Positions 24,201 through 39,200 of a stretch of 64,000 bases of DNA are shown in pieces. Within the stretch, counting starts at the first letter, position 1, and every line of letters starts with the position of its first letter. Source of the DNA: Siphonodentalium dalli (lineage: Eukaryota; Mollusca; Scaphopoda; Gadilida; Siphonodentaliidae); assembly GCA_032622095.1 (NCBI GenBank), contig CP136068.1, forward strand, positions 114,624,509 through 114,688,508. Direction: 5' to 3'. Made by a program: the position numbers and the translations under genes. Under the pieces are notes generated by a model. It was not told where the DNA came from. It was given only the letters and a program-made list of their open reading frames with translations, and did no database searches.

Positions 24201-27200
24201 ATTAAGGTTATGCAGTTATAATTCAGTCAGTTTCGATTAAGGTTATGCAGTTATAATTCAGTCAGTTTCGATTAAGGTTATGCAGTTATAATTCAGTCAG
24301 TTTCGATTAAGGTTATGCAGTTATAATTCAGTCAGTTTCGATTAAGGTTAATTTATGCAGTTATAATTCAGTCAGTTTCGATTAAGGTTATGCAGTTATA
24401 ATTCAATCAGACGGTGTTAATCCACGGAATACTGTAAAACAATTGACTGACACACATTTTGCCATTTAGGTAATTTCTTTATTACCCCCCCCCCCCCCCC
24501 CTATAAACATGACAGCAGCGCCGAGTGACCACGCCTATACGGCTATACCGCGTGCCTATAAAAAGGTACACAGCAATTGTTCGATACTTCCTACCATCTA
24601 ACATGAAATTTCAGCATCAGAATTCCTTCGGGTATGACTGTGTTGACAATAACTACATAACCGTAATCGAATCAAGAGTTATTTCTTAAATATAACCGGA
24701 CAGTTTGAAGACAAATTATGTAACGCGCTATGAGTCCTTATCACGTGTCCTAGACGTATTTCGATGACACGAGCTGTTAGTTTCTAAAACTTAATTTACA
24801 AATCGAGTCCTGTTGATTTCTCCAGGTATATATACTTATATATGCACGGAAGTACTGATGATTAATTAGCCGTTAAGGTTATTGGCAGGGTATATTGCCT
24901 GAATGAATTTTGATGCAACATCGAAATTGTATTTTAAATCGGATAAGTATCGCATAATTTCCATGTACATTTTTAGGCACGCGATATAGGCGTGATCACT
25001 TAACGCTGCACCTGTATATAGTGCGAAAGTAATCACGAAATTCAGGTTATCGAGCCGCCAAATTATGTCTACGCAATTGACTAGAAACATCGAATATATA
25101 TTTTGGAATTTCTGGTCTGTCTGTCTGTTTGTCTGTCTTTCTGTGTCTGTGTGTGTCTTATATATATAGACTCGAAAACTGCTCGACCGATCCGACTCAG
25201 ATTTGGTATGTATATGCCTACTTTGATCCCGGGAACAACATGGGCGGGTCCAATTTCACGTGAGACCGTGTCCTTGACCTTGACCTCGCTCATATACCCT
25301 CATATAGGCATGTTTCTGGACGTCGACGGATCCGACTCAAATTTGGTATGTAGGCCTACTTTGATACCGGGAACAATCTGGGCGGATCCAATTTCACGTG
25401 CGATCGTGTCCCTGACCTCGCTCATACACGCTCATATAGGCATGTTTCTGGACGTCGACGGATCCGACTCAAATTTGGTATGTAAGCCTACTTTGATACC
25501 GGGAACAACATGGGCGGGTCCAATTTCACGTGCGACCGTGTCCTTGACCTCGCTCATATACGCTCATATAGGCATGTTTCTGGACGTCGACGGATCCTAC
25601 TCAAATTTGGTATGTATAGGCCTTATTTGTTACCGGGAACAATCTGGGCGGATCCAATTTCACGTGCGATCGTGTCCTTGACCTCGCTCATACACGCTCA
25701 TATAGGCATGTTTTTGGACGTCGACAGATCCGACTAAAATTTGGTATGTAAGCTTACTTTGATACAGGGAACAACATAGGCGGGTCCAATTTCACGTGCG
25801 ACCGTGTCCTTGACCTTGACCTCGCTCATATAGGCATGTTTCTGGACGTCGACGGATCCGACTCAAATTTGTATGTAGGCTTACTTTGATACCGGGAACA
25901 ATCTGGGCAGATCCAATTTCACGTGCGACCGTGTCATTGACTGCGCTCATATATATATACGCTCATATAGGCATGTTTCTGAACCTCGACCTCGCTCATA
26001 TAGGCATGTTTCTGGACCTCGATCTCGCTCATATAGGCATGTTTCTCGACCTCGCTCATATAGGCATGTTTCTGGACCTCGACCTCGCTCATATAGGCAT
26101 GTTTCTGGACCTCGACCTCGCTCTCATATACGCTCATATAGGCATGTTTCTGGACCGATCGAACAATAGTTTGTCCAGACGCTGGTGACTCTGCCCAGAC
26201 GGAGGCGATCACAAATAAATCCCTAAATAGCCCGGATGAAGTCGGGCACATCAGCTAGTAATTTATATGCATACTGATAAAATTTATTGGGGCACACGCG
26301 TTTTTGCTACTCTCGGCCTCTGCCGACACAATAGTATGACATAGGTTATGTTAACAAGATATATGCATATGCAGGGACGTGGCTAGAGGGTCTCCGTTTG
26401 GGGGTCCATATTGGAATTTTAAACTGCACCACCCCCCCCCGCCTTGGACCAGACTAAACTCCCATGTTTGCCCAATACCATTTGCACACCTTCCATTGGA
26501 ACTGGTATATATATCTCAAACTTGCCAACTGTTGGAAATTTACAACATGATACCCACTAAGGTGGGACAATTTCCAACTGAACAGAATTGAAGACCATTT
26601 CAGATAAAAATGTTGAACATATTTAGAAAAATGTGCTGCTGTTAGTCTAACACTCCACATTAATTACTTGTGGGGCAATAAAAAAATGAGAACAATTTCA
26701 ACCTATTGATGGTTTATTGTTTCCAACTAAATGTTGTGTCAAGCATGAAATTTCCAACTGATGATTTTTTTTACCAAATCTCTGGGGGGTAGAGACCCTG
26801 GTATAGACACCCCAATCCTGTCGGTACGTCCCTGTTTACCATCGATTATAGAAGTTCAGAGGCGACTCAGGAGAGTTCAATAATTTTTTTTATTTTTATT
26901 TTCTTTGTTCGACTGTAAAAATTGATTTCATATTCGTCCGCCTGAATATTGAAATGAATCTTCATCATCACACGGGATTTCGATGAAGTGTGAAGAGGTG
27001 ATAATTACATTTCCCCATCGATTTACGTCAAAATTCGGGTTCCGTTTCAACTTTTGCACCGTGGGGTGCAACATCTTGTTTTCCTTTTATATTTTAGCCT
27101 GGTCTCCTTAAATAAGTACATAATATATCTTTAATATAGGCTCAATATTAAAGATATATTATGTACTTATTCGGGTGCGTGAAACTAGTAAGTTGGTATT

Positions 27201-30200
27201 CAGGCACTATGCCAACTGGAGGAATATAACATTCTAGTAACATCACCGAACATTTCAAACAAATCTACCTTACCTCTCCATAGAAAACATCGCCCGAACT
27301 ACGCGCAATTGTAAATATTAACTTCACGATTCGGGACGCAATTATCTGCGATAAGCTAACACGATTTCGCCATCGAGAGTCACTGTATTGAATTAATATA
27401 TAAGAATGGCGGTGTTTGTTGTTAATTTGGATATAATATTTGTAAAAATTACTACTTTGAGCAAGATTTTTCTTCATATCTATTTGATCACCCTCCCAGA
27501 GTGTTTCATGTCACTTTAACCAACGTGGAGGTCGCGATAGCTTCAATATGATCGTATTTCAAAAAATGAATGAGTTCTATGTGATACTATTTGATCAATA
27601 TAAGCCTATGTACACAAGCTTAAATATGTATGGTGATACTGTGTTTTCAATGTGGCCCGCGCCATTCAACGGTATAACGGGTATAACTATATATGGACTT
27701 ATTTCAGAATCAAATCTATTTGAACCTATGTGAATATTGAGCATAGATATGACTGTTATATGTTTCACTTACTCCGAATATAACGCCGACAATTTCCCGG
27801 TACTCATTGCATCAAACCAGCCAATATCTTGACGAAGGACTGTTTCGAAATAAAGTTTCCTTATTTTCGTGTCGCGCCGTTCAGCGTTCGCCTCCCAGCA
27901 GTATGTCTCTATTACAGTCGCAATGAATGATGCAATCCCCAACAAGATAAAGTAGATGATAAATTCATTCACTCTTTCCGTCAGAGACTCTTGTGGTATG
28001 TAGACATGTGTTGTGCTTTCAGTAACGGAGGACACGTTTTGGTCCCTGGAATGTATATGGTAAAATGTGTATGCACGGTATATTGACGAATAACGTCTAG
28101 CATTTCAATTAAATTTACAACTACAACATACCAGAAACAAACAAACAATTATATCCCTCTATTGAAAGATACCCTGTCTTGTTTAACACCCCTAACTCAT
28201 TATTTCTTCTGGTTCGGTGCGAAAAATATTTTATCTTATTCGAGAAACCCACCATTCAAAGCGCAGAGCTGTTACATTTAAATTTCTTAAATCTATTTTT
28301 TTTTTAAACACGTCGAATTGTTGTCAGCCTATAGAAAAATGTCCACCGGAAATATATACATGTACAGACATGCGCAGACGCCATAAGTTCAACAAGTAAC
28401 CGTATATAGGTCGTGTGTTGAACTTATTACAGGGTCCGCGCTGGACCGAAATTTACTTTTGCCAAATGAAAATTAGTCCGGGAGCTAATAGGGGTACCCT
28501 TGCACCCCCCTGGGACGTAACTTCACCCCACTCATTTTGTTCCTTATTATGTCCTTCAACTTTTAAGCAATGTTAACAAGAAAAAAAGTGGCCTTTTAGA
28601 CTCCAGACAAGATGGCGTCCATCATGGCCGCCGTTTTTCAGACAAGACCCTAAGTCAGTTTTATGCAAATTATAGCGGGAAAATCTAGTAAAATGTAGAC
28701 AAATGTATATATTTTCTTGAAGCTAAGACATATTGACACTTTTTTGGGCCGTAATTGAAACTCACCATCCAAGATGGCCGCCAAAATGGCCGCCGGAAGT
28801 TGAAAATATGACATTTTTCACAAATATCTTCTAGATCAATTCAAGCTGTTTGGAACTAGTTGAGTAATGCAACTTTATTTTGTGTTTTGTATATTAACTG
28901 ATCATTGGAGCAATTAAATATGCAATTATTGGGGTCCTACCCCCTTCTGATCCCTCAAAAATTAGATTTTACAGAATGCAGTATAAAATTTCACAAAAAA
29001 TCACAAGTGGGATTCTAGTCATATTTCAACAAGAAATGAACAGAACTTTGTAATATAAGTGAGGCATATCATTACCTATGAATATTCCAAATCACTGGAA
29101 CCAAAATTCTTACTTTGGCTCAAAATGGCTGCCAATATGGCCGCCATAATATGGAAAATGGTAAATATTACACCAGCGTGTCCTGCAATCGCTTACACGT
29201 TGTGGTTGATGTATAAAATTGGCTATTCTGCATTCTATACATTGAATACTAACATGTCTGATGAACCATGGTTAATTGTTACTATTGTCACCACTAATAT
29301 CGTCAAAAATATTGTACTTTTCTCTCAAAAACTTAACATAAATATTGGAAAAAATACACTTTTCAGGTTTGGACCATTTTTTTCAGGTAAAATATAACTA
29401 TCTTTGGATTGAAAGGTGTTTATTGTTTTGGCTATTTTAAATGTGTCACACTACGGTCTTTATAGACCAAATTGCTCAAGATGGCTTCCAAAATGGCAAC
29501 AAATTTGTAAAATGTTAATTTTGTTACATATATCCCGAACATTCGCTGCATTATCCGAAAAGGTAGCAAATTATGACTCACTTGGTTATTATACGTGTTA
29601 GTTAATTAACTGACAACTATATGTTCTATTCTGGTTGTCCCAGTTCCGTATGGGGCATGCCAAATTCATTTTAAAGTATGTAATTTTGCCGAGAACCTCT
29701 TTTGTGATTTTGGCCATATTTATCGAAAGGAAATGGGCAGAACTTTGAGACAGAACTGAGATGGACCATAATCTTTGGCTATTCTGATAAAATAAATGTG
29801 AACAGGATACAATGTGGATCCCAATATCGTAGCCAGGGGGTTACTCCATGATCATATGTGAGGTGAATAGGTATACAGGGAGTTATTGTATGTCATGACT
29901 GATGTGGGTAGGTATACAATGAGTGAATATATGGTTATGAGTGGGTTGTCCATGGTAAGATGCATCTAGGTATACAGGGAGAGGTCATGGTCAGGTGTGA
30001 GGTGAATCGGTATGCATGGAGTGACTGTATGGTGTATGATTGTGTATATCCAGTACGGGTGCACCCGGTGTGTCTGTATGGTCATTGGTGTGGTGTATGT
30101 ATATAGCTACATGGTCATCTATGTATTGATTATGTATATATGGAGTGACTGTAAGGTCATGGTGGGATGTACATGTGTTGTCTGTATGATCGTGGATGTG

Positions 30201-33200
30201 GTGTGTGGATAAATAGGGAGTGATTTTATGGTTACGGGTAATGTGTATAGGTATATGTGGAGTGACTGTACGATAATGATTGAATATGAATACCTGGAGT
30301 AAACTGGGTGGACATTATCGAGCGTGTGTGTATATAGGGAGTGTCCTTGTGGTAACGGGTGGGATGTATATTTATATATCTCGTGGATGTATTATCACTG
30401 GTGGGTGTATAGGGCTTAGCTGTATTATCATGGATGGTGTGTATGATTATACAGTGAATTGCAGAATTGTCATGTGTGAGGTGTATACATTATGCAAGTA
30501 TGGATTGTTTGAGTGGTCGTGTGTGCGGGTTTTTTTTTTATATCTGGAAGGGCTGAATGGCCATTAGTGAGGTTTACATGTATACCTGGAGTGAATATAT
30601 GGTCTAGGGTGGGCTGCATATGTATATTGAATGGTTATATGACTATTTGTGTCGAATATGTATACAGGTAGTGACTGTATGGTTAATGGTGAGATGAGTA
30701 CATGTAGGTATACAAGTAGTAACTATGATCATAAATGTAATGAACACCTATACAGGGGGTGACTAAGTGGTCATGTGTCAGGTGTATGAGTATACCTGGT
30801 GTTCCTCTTTGGTGACTCGTGGTGATATGGTCATGTGTAGGTTATATCAGTATACACATGTGTTGCTTTATTGTCTTGAGCGAGGGATATGTGTATATAG
30901 AGAGTGGCTATATGGCCATGGATGAGGAGGTGCATATGCATACATGGAGTGACTATACTGACATGGCTGGGGTGTATTAGTATATATTGAGTGGCTATTC
31001 GGCTATGGTGTGACACATAGGGATACAGGGAGTGACATGGCCAATGTTGAGGTGAATATGTATGGATTGACCATGATCATGTATGCATGTTTTGAATAGG
31101 TACACACGGGGTGGCTATATGGCCATAGGTCAGGCGAAGGAGTATACCAAGTGACATGGGTGAGGGTATGTGTATGAAGCGAGTGGCTATATGGCAATTG
31201 GTGAGGTGCACATGTATACCGGAGTGACTTTGTGGTCATTGTTGTGGTGTTGATGTATATATTGATTGTCTATTTGACCATGCGTTTGGAGAATACGTAT
31301 ACAGGGGATGACCTTATGGCCAATGGTGAGATGAATGGGTATACAAGGAGTGACTATATGGGTATGGGTCATGTTTAGGAGTATACCCGGTGTGCCTGCA
31401 TTGTGGCGTGTGGCTGTATGGTCATCCGTGGTCATGGGTCAGGTGTACATGTATACAATGGGTCACTATATTGTTATGTCTGTGTTGTTTATGTATATAT
31501 GTAATGACTGTGTGATAATGGGCGGCTATCGCTTTCCGTGATATGACTCTCTGGCATGACCTCCCTATTGATTAACATATCCTTGAGTTATTGTGGAAAG
31601 CGATAGCCACCCAAGGTACACATGTACAACCCACCCATTACCCCAGTCACTCCATATGTACATAAACACCACACAAATGACAACATAGTTACCTACTGTA
31701 TACACGTACACCTGATCAGACAGCCATATTTGGTTATACCCGTACATACCACAAATGATGATACAGCCACGAGTCACCATGCATGAACACCAGGTATACA
31801 CCTACACCCGACACATGACAATATAGTCACTCTATGTATACATATTCACTACATTCACGACCATACAGTCACTCAGTGTATACATATTCACCTCAACATG
31901 GACCATACAGCCACTGCATGTATACCTATTCGCAATACTCATGACCATAGAGTCAATCCAGGTATACATATGCACATCACCAATGGTGAGCCCTTCCAGA
32001 TATACCAATACCCACACATACGACCACTCATAAGTTCCATACTTGCCATACTCATACAAGCCATCCATGACCATACATCTACTCCCCATACACCACCAAT
32101 GATAACACATCCACAACATATATAAATATACCACCCACCGTTACCAACAAGGCACTCCCTATATGCCCACACATCTTACATGACCATACAATAACTCCAT
32201 GTATACCTATTATCCTCCTCTATGATCATAGAGTAACTCCATGGCTGCCATCTTGGCTTCCACCCTGTATCCAGTTGATAATTTTTTACCATACTGGGCC
32301 AGAATACCCACATGTCATGGTTCATCTCAGTTCCGTGTCAAAGTTTTGCCCATTTCCTTACAATAATATGGCCAGAATCATAACAGAGGTTCTCCGCAAA
32401 ATTCCATACTGCAACTTTAAAATGAATTTGTCATGCCCCATACGGAACTGGGACAAACATAATAGAACGTAGCTGTCAGTTAATTAACTAACACGTACAA
32501 TAACCAAGTGAGTCACAATTTCCTACCCTTTTCGGATAACGCAGAGAATAATGTTCGGGAATCGGGATATGTTAACTTTTAACTTTTTACAAATTTGGTT
32601 GCCATTTTGGAAGCCATCTTGAGCAATTTAGTCAATAAACACCGTAGTGTGACACATTTAAGATAGACCAAAACAATAAAGACCTTTGATACCAAAGATA
32701 GTTGCATTTTACTTGAACAAATGGTCGAACCCTGAAAAGTGAATTTTTGCCGATATTTATGTCAAGATTGTGAGAGAAAAATACAATATTTCTGGTGATG
32801 TCAGTGGTGACAATAGTAAAAATTATCCGTGGTGCATCAGACATGTTAGTATGCAATGTATAGAATACAGATTAGCCAATTGTATACATCAACCACAACT
32901 TGTAAGCGATTGCAGGACACCCTGGTGCAATATTTACCATTTTCCATCTTGTGGCGGCCATTTTCGCAGCCATTTTGAGCCAAGGTAAGATTTTTGGTTC
33001 CAGAGAGTTGGAATATTCATAGGTAATGATATGCCTCCCTTACATTACAATGTTCTTTTCATTTCTTGTTGAAATATGACTAGAATCCCAATTGTGATTT
33101 TTTGTATAATTTTCTACCGCGTTCTGTAAAATCGAATTTTTGAGTGATCGGAAGGGGCTAGGACCACATTAATTGCATATTTAATTGCTCCAATGATCAG

Positions 33201-36200
33201 TTAATATACAAAATAAAGTCATATTACTCAACCAGTTTTAAACAGCATGAATTGATCTAGAAGATATTTGTGAAAAAATGTCTTATTTTCAACTTCCGGC
33301 GGCCATCTTGGATGGTGAGTTTCAATTTTGGCCCAAAAAAGTGTCATTATGTCTTAGCTTCACGAAAATATATACATTTGTATAGATTTTCCCGCTATAA
33401 TTTGCATAAAACTGACTTAGGGTCTGGTCTGAAAAACGGCGGCCATGATGGACGCCATCTTGTCTGGAGTCTAAAAGGCCACTTTTTTGTTCTTGTTAAC
33501 ATTGCTTAAAAGTTGAAGGACATAATAAGGAACAAAATGAGTGGGGTGAAGTTAAGTCCCAGGGGGGGAGGGGGGGTGCAAGGGTACCCCTATTAGCTCC
33601 CGGACTAAATGTTATCCCTGATATAGTATCATTTTCTGCAACCTTGATTGAATTTTATGTTTCGACACTCGCGTTTTGAATGACGTTTGATGTCCGAGTT
33701 TGGAGTTTGGGTTTGGGAAGGTCCCCCCGGGAAGATTTGAAAGGGCCGTAAGCCCTCTCCTACAACCCACGGTTGAGTGATATTGTGCCGCTGAAGAGCG
33801 TTTGTTGAGTTTGGTTGTGATTGTTTCCTAGTCATTTGATGCTGCTTGTGGAGTATGGGTTTCATGTCACCCTGGCAGGAAGCAAAGCCCCCCCCCCCCA
33901 TTCCAAAAGCGGACCGGCGAGAAGACTTACCTTGATTGAATACGAGTTCTGTTAGTTTAACTTGGTTGATAGCTTTTTATTTAGTGGTTTGTTGTAAACT
34001 AGTGTCCAAGTTGGTGCATGCTTGAACTCCGTTGCCTTAGTCTGTTATATTCAGGGCTTATACTACGGGCTCAACTCTAGGAAGGGTGTGCAATGCCGGC
34101 CGGTTGACTTAAGGTCGGTCGGGGCTCCCCAACTCTCGGTGGTGCAATGCCCGCCTTACACTCCTATGTGAGTCTCAGAGCCCGTTGACCTGGTTGTGTT
34201 GTTGCACGGATGAGGACGCAGCTGAGGCCAGACTGTTGGTGATATGTCTCTGAGGATTGGGTACCGACTGTTGTTGCTGGTGTTGTGTCGTCGTGTGTGT
34301 ACGGGCGTGGTTGAGAACATGTGTTTAGATTTGCACATGTGGTTGCAAGTCAGTTTGATGGAGATTGTATTGATAGCTTATACTGCGACCACACATGCAA
34401 ACAACTAACAACGCATAAAGGCAGGCTCGCAATATTGTTGTGCCGGCCTGTACACATTGTATTTGGTGTGCGGAGTAATTCTGTAAGTTTTATATTAAGA
34501 GTTAGCAGGTTAGTCATTTTGAAAGAGATAATTACTCAATGGCTTATAATACGGCCACCAAAAGGGTATCTATGCCGCCCGAGGACATCCATCAGCGCCC
34601 AAGGAGCCATCTAGGGCCGGAGCCCGCTACCCTACGTTTTAATATTAAGTTAGTCTTGTTAGACGGTCGATATTGCGGATGTTGCATACATGGGTTAGTA
34701 CATACCCAATAGGTTATTAAAGCTGAGTATAAGCAGTGGGTTTTATTGAGGGCTTGCTTTACTGCAGAGAGGGCGTGGCCAATTCACTGTGATATCCTGT
34801 CGATGAGCAGTACGTCTCATCGAGCCCTGTTGAAACATAATTCATAATTACATGTCTTCCTGGTGGGGTTGACTCGATAATGTGATGTCTACTAGTATAC
34901 TTACTTTCCTTGTGATTGAACTGTGTTAGTAACTTGATCGACCTAGCGATTTATGAGTTTTATGAGATAAGTCTATTTATTTATGTTGATTGGGAGGTGT
35001 TCGTTGAATTGGGGGAGTAATGGCATGACCATTGAGGGGTTTATTCCGGTGAACCAGAACCAACTTCGCCTCGCCGGCCAGCTGCTTTTGTTTTGTCTTT
35101 GGTGAGTAATGTTTTCCTAAGTTCTAGTTCGTCAACTAAAGTGCTGCCTTGTAGTCTTATAAGACTGTTTGCGGCTAGTACTTGTAATCTGACGCGGATA
35201 GTTGATATATCGGCTGTATCATGTAACGTTCTAATGGGGGTACGTATGTTTTCCTGAAGGGCCATTCTTAATGCTTTATTCTGTATAATTTGGAGTTTGT
35301 TGAGAGTGGATTTTGGAAGATCGGCTATTATTATGGCCCCATATTCCATAATTGGTCGTATAAATTGCTTATAAAGTTTAATCAGGGTTTCTGGATTGAG
35401 TCCCCATGAGGTGCCCCTGAGCATCCTTAATAGCCCAATTCTTTGGGAGGCCCTGGTCGCAATGTTTTTAATATGGGGGTGAAAAGATAATCTATTATCG
35501 AGGGTTATGCCTAATAGAGTTGCTTCCTGGGTTTGTTCGAAAGTTTCCCCAAAGATGGATAAATTTAGTTTGCTTTTAGTATGTTTTCTACTAAATAAAA
35601 TTAACTGAGTTTTTTTGGCGTTGAGTTTGATGCGCCATTTGGAACACCATACTTCCAGGTCATTAAGTTGTTTTTGTAATCTTAATTCCAACGTTTTGGG
35701 GTTCCCCCCGGTGGTCCAGAGGCCCAGATCGTCGGCAAATTGTGATATTTGTATGTTATGAAGTGGATTGTGGGGGATGTCATTGACGTATATTAGGAAA
35801 AGTAGCGGGCTTAGGACCGACCCTTGAGGAGTACCTGCTTTGAGATCAACATTGTCTGAGATTTCATCACCCACCCTAACTTTGATAGATCTTTGCATGA
35901 GAAACGATGATATGAGTCGTAACATTTTGGTGGGTATGTCGGTGGTTGTTTTTAGTTTGTAGCGAAGGCCATGGTGCCACACGGAGTCAAAGGCCTTTTC
36001 TACATCCAAGAAAATGGCGGCCCCCTCCCAATCACGACCCAATGCTGTGCGCATATCTTCAACTATTCTGTAGATATGTTCGGTTCCATCTTTGCCTTTA
36101 CGATATGCACGTTGAAATTTATTTAAAAAGTTTTTGTTCTCTAAGTGGGATAATAATCTAGTGCTGATGATTCTTTCAAAAAGTTTACCTATACACTGAA

Positions 36201-39200
36201 GTAGGCTGATTGGTCTAAAGTTGGTAGCTATTTTGTGATCTTTGCCCGGTTTTGGAATCATCACCCCTATAGCGGATTTCCAGGATTTAGGGAAGTATCC
36301 GTGCTGTAGACATTTATTATATATTAGTTCTAACCTATCGAACAGTGATTTGGGGCCTTGTTTGATTATGCCGAAAGTTAATTCGTCGTCCCCTGGGGCT
36401 TTGTTTGGTTTCGCACGCTTGAGGGAGTCTTGAATTTCTAGGGAAGTGATGGGAGTTGCCAGTATATGCTTGTCATCTGCCTCTGGGATGGGGTATTTTA
36501 AGGAACCGTAAGTTTGTTTATATTGTCTTACATGTTCAATTACTTTCTTCCTGAATTTCCCATCAAATTGGTCCCCTTGGTGGGTTTTGTAGATGTTTTG
36601 TAGAGATGTCGCAAAAATTTTGGCTTTATCTTTGTTGTTTGTGAATGATTCGTCGGCCTCGTTTTTGAGCGGTTTGTCGTTATTATTGGAGGTGGCTTGG
36701 CTAGTTAGAATTTTGAATGTTTTCCAGAATTTACCATCTAGTTGTCTTTCCCCAAGTTCGGTGGTAACCCTTTCCCAAGATTCCCTTTTTTCCCGTTTAA
36801 CTGCTTTATTTACTTGTCTGGTTAGGTTATTATACATGGTTCTGTACTCTGTGTCTTTGGGGTGCTTTTGCATTAATCTGCATGTTTTGCGTTTAAGGTG
36901 AATTAAATCTAATGTTTCCCTTGATACCCTCCAAGTATTTTGCTTAATTTTCTTTTTTGGACATGCTATGTCAATGGCATCCTTAATAATATCAGATATT
37001 GTTTTGGCTGCCATCTCAATGTCATTAGGAGATTTAATTTCTGTCTTATCGATGTTTGCGTTGATTAATTCCCTGAATTTGTCCCAATTTGCATTTCTGA
37101 GGTTTCTTTTGAGAATAACTTTATTGTGTTGTGGTTTGGCATTTGTTATATAGAGTTCGACTGGGTAGTGGTCACTCCCTATATCAAATCCTATTTTGCA
37201 TTTATGTATAGTTTTTGCAATTGATGGCGTGGCGAAAGCATAATCTAATATATCCCAAAATCTGGTCGCTATGTTATGGTGGGTCGCGATGCCTTTGTTA
37301 TTGAGTAACACTAGTTCTTGGTCTTCGGTTATGTTGAAAAGGGCGTTTGATGTCGATAGGACAGCAGTTACTTAATAATTATCTCGCATTCATCTCTATT
37401 GTGGTTTATCATACAACAGTAGACCAATCACCGAACAATAAAATGTTAGAAGACTTGCTTCATCAGAAGGGGACATCATAAGAGGATTAGCTATGTAAAC
37501 ACCACCATCACACTAAATATTGGTAATCCCTCCACCCATTGATAATAATGTTACCAGATTAACTGCATCTTATTGGAGGTGTTAACTTTTCCGAAACCAT
37601 ATAAAACACCACCAATATAATTCTGTTGTAATATATAGTTTCCTAAAATGAATGGTATTGATTGACCGATAATTTTCAACTTTATTGAGGAATTAAAAAG
37701 TGACTTGCCATAACTTTTGCCAAATGAAAATATGTTTTGCCAAGCGTGAATTATTTTTGCCATTGGCAAATTTGGCAAGTGGCAGCGCGAACTCTGACTT
37801 ATTATCTGAACAGTTCCCACCAAAGAATATGAATCATTCTGCTTTTGCATTATATTCTGTCTGTCGTCTGATTTTATTACATGAACACCCCTCCAAGTGA
37901 ATATATAAACAATGCGTTTACTTTTATAGCCAAAATTAATGGGAGAATCCATTATGTATAGAAAGGGTTAATACCATAAAATGCACCAAGTGTAGCTGTA
38001 CTGGCATGTGTGGATTCGCTGCGTGGATGAAGTAATTAGGGGCATCACTATATAGTGGGTTCTGTGGGTGTGTCCAACCTACAATGTACCTAACACCCCA
38101 TACGGTTAGACATTTTCCGATTGCATGATGGCCATTTCAACTTATCGACTTTTTGACTAAAACAATAATTCCAAACTTGTAAAAAACAAATTCAACCAAT
38201 TTATATGATCTGGAATTTCAAAATAATGATGTGACAGGCATGACATGTCCACCTATTAAACAATTTGGTCACAGTTGGGAGAGATGTGAGACCCCCCTCC
38301 CCTTAACCCACCCTGTCGTCACGTCCCTGTGCGTAAAGGCCTGTACTAACCTTATTCCAATGGCATGTTCTATGAACACTGTCGCCACTTTACCATAAAC
38401 GTAGAAGTTGAGCGGGAATGTTGTCCCTCCGATTATGGAGCCCAGCATTCCGAATATCATAAGGATCACACCGAGTTTATCTGCGTAAGTTACCTGCAAT
38501 GTGCACAAACGAAGGGTTATGGTCGTTTATAAAGGGATCCATGGCATCCACAGTGGGTAAATGTATAAAATTAATAAAAAATCTGTAAAAACATTACCAT
38601 TCAGAAAAACATGGAGAAATATAAATAAATTATTTTCTAATATTTAATCAACAATTCTGGCATCGTGCTAAACACGTCCACGACCATACAACTGTGCTTT
38701 CTGGAAAAGTGACCGACACCGATTAAAGATGCCTACTCCGAAGTAACGCTCCCAAATTACTATCTCTTTGGCTTTGGTGGTAAAAAAAATATACTTGATT
38801 CGAGTCCAGGAACCCACCCATCAAAGCTCAGAGTAATCAGATATTGGATTTTAAAATTTGTTATTTCTCGAGATATGTACTTATTTGTGGCCTGACAAAT
38901 ATCGTCAAAGGCGACGGTCTCGGACAAAATTGCGGTTGAAGATGGATAACTCTAAAATGAAGAAGTAATACGGCCAAATTTCGTGATAATCAAGTGATAT
39001 TAAGGCCATATTTCTTTGAACAACATGTTGATAAATAACACAAAATTTTGAATTATTTTGTTGTTATTAATCGATTCTGATAACTAAAGCGCATTTTGAA
39101 GAAAAGTTGTGGTTGTTGTAACTTGATGATATGGGGACCGTCCGATCGAATTGAGTACCTTTAATTTTATCGAGAAATAACATTAAATACTAATTAAATG

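Noticed and set aside
25103-26251. Frames with [14 protein letters not shown]-like repeats
   Set aside because: Translation of the tandem units of Helitron H6.
26372-26834. Exact 8-bp target duplication for the CAGGGACGTGGC element
   Set aside because: Flanks TGCATATG and TTTACCAT do not match; only the ends support the hAT-like call.
31003-31435. Direct-repeat array considered as CRISPR
   Set aside because: Eukaryotic context, imperfect units without unique spacers, and part of a fold-back element.
29059-32988. Many 60-110 codon frames
   Set aside because: They lie in the inverted arms and minisatellite of the fold-back element and change with the repeat.
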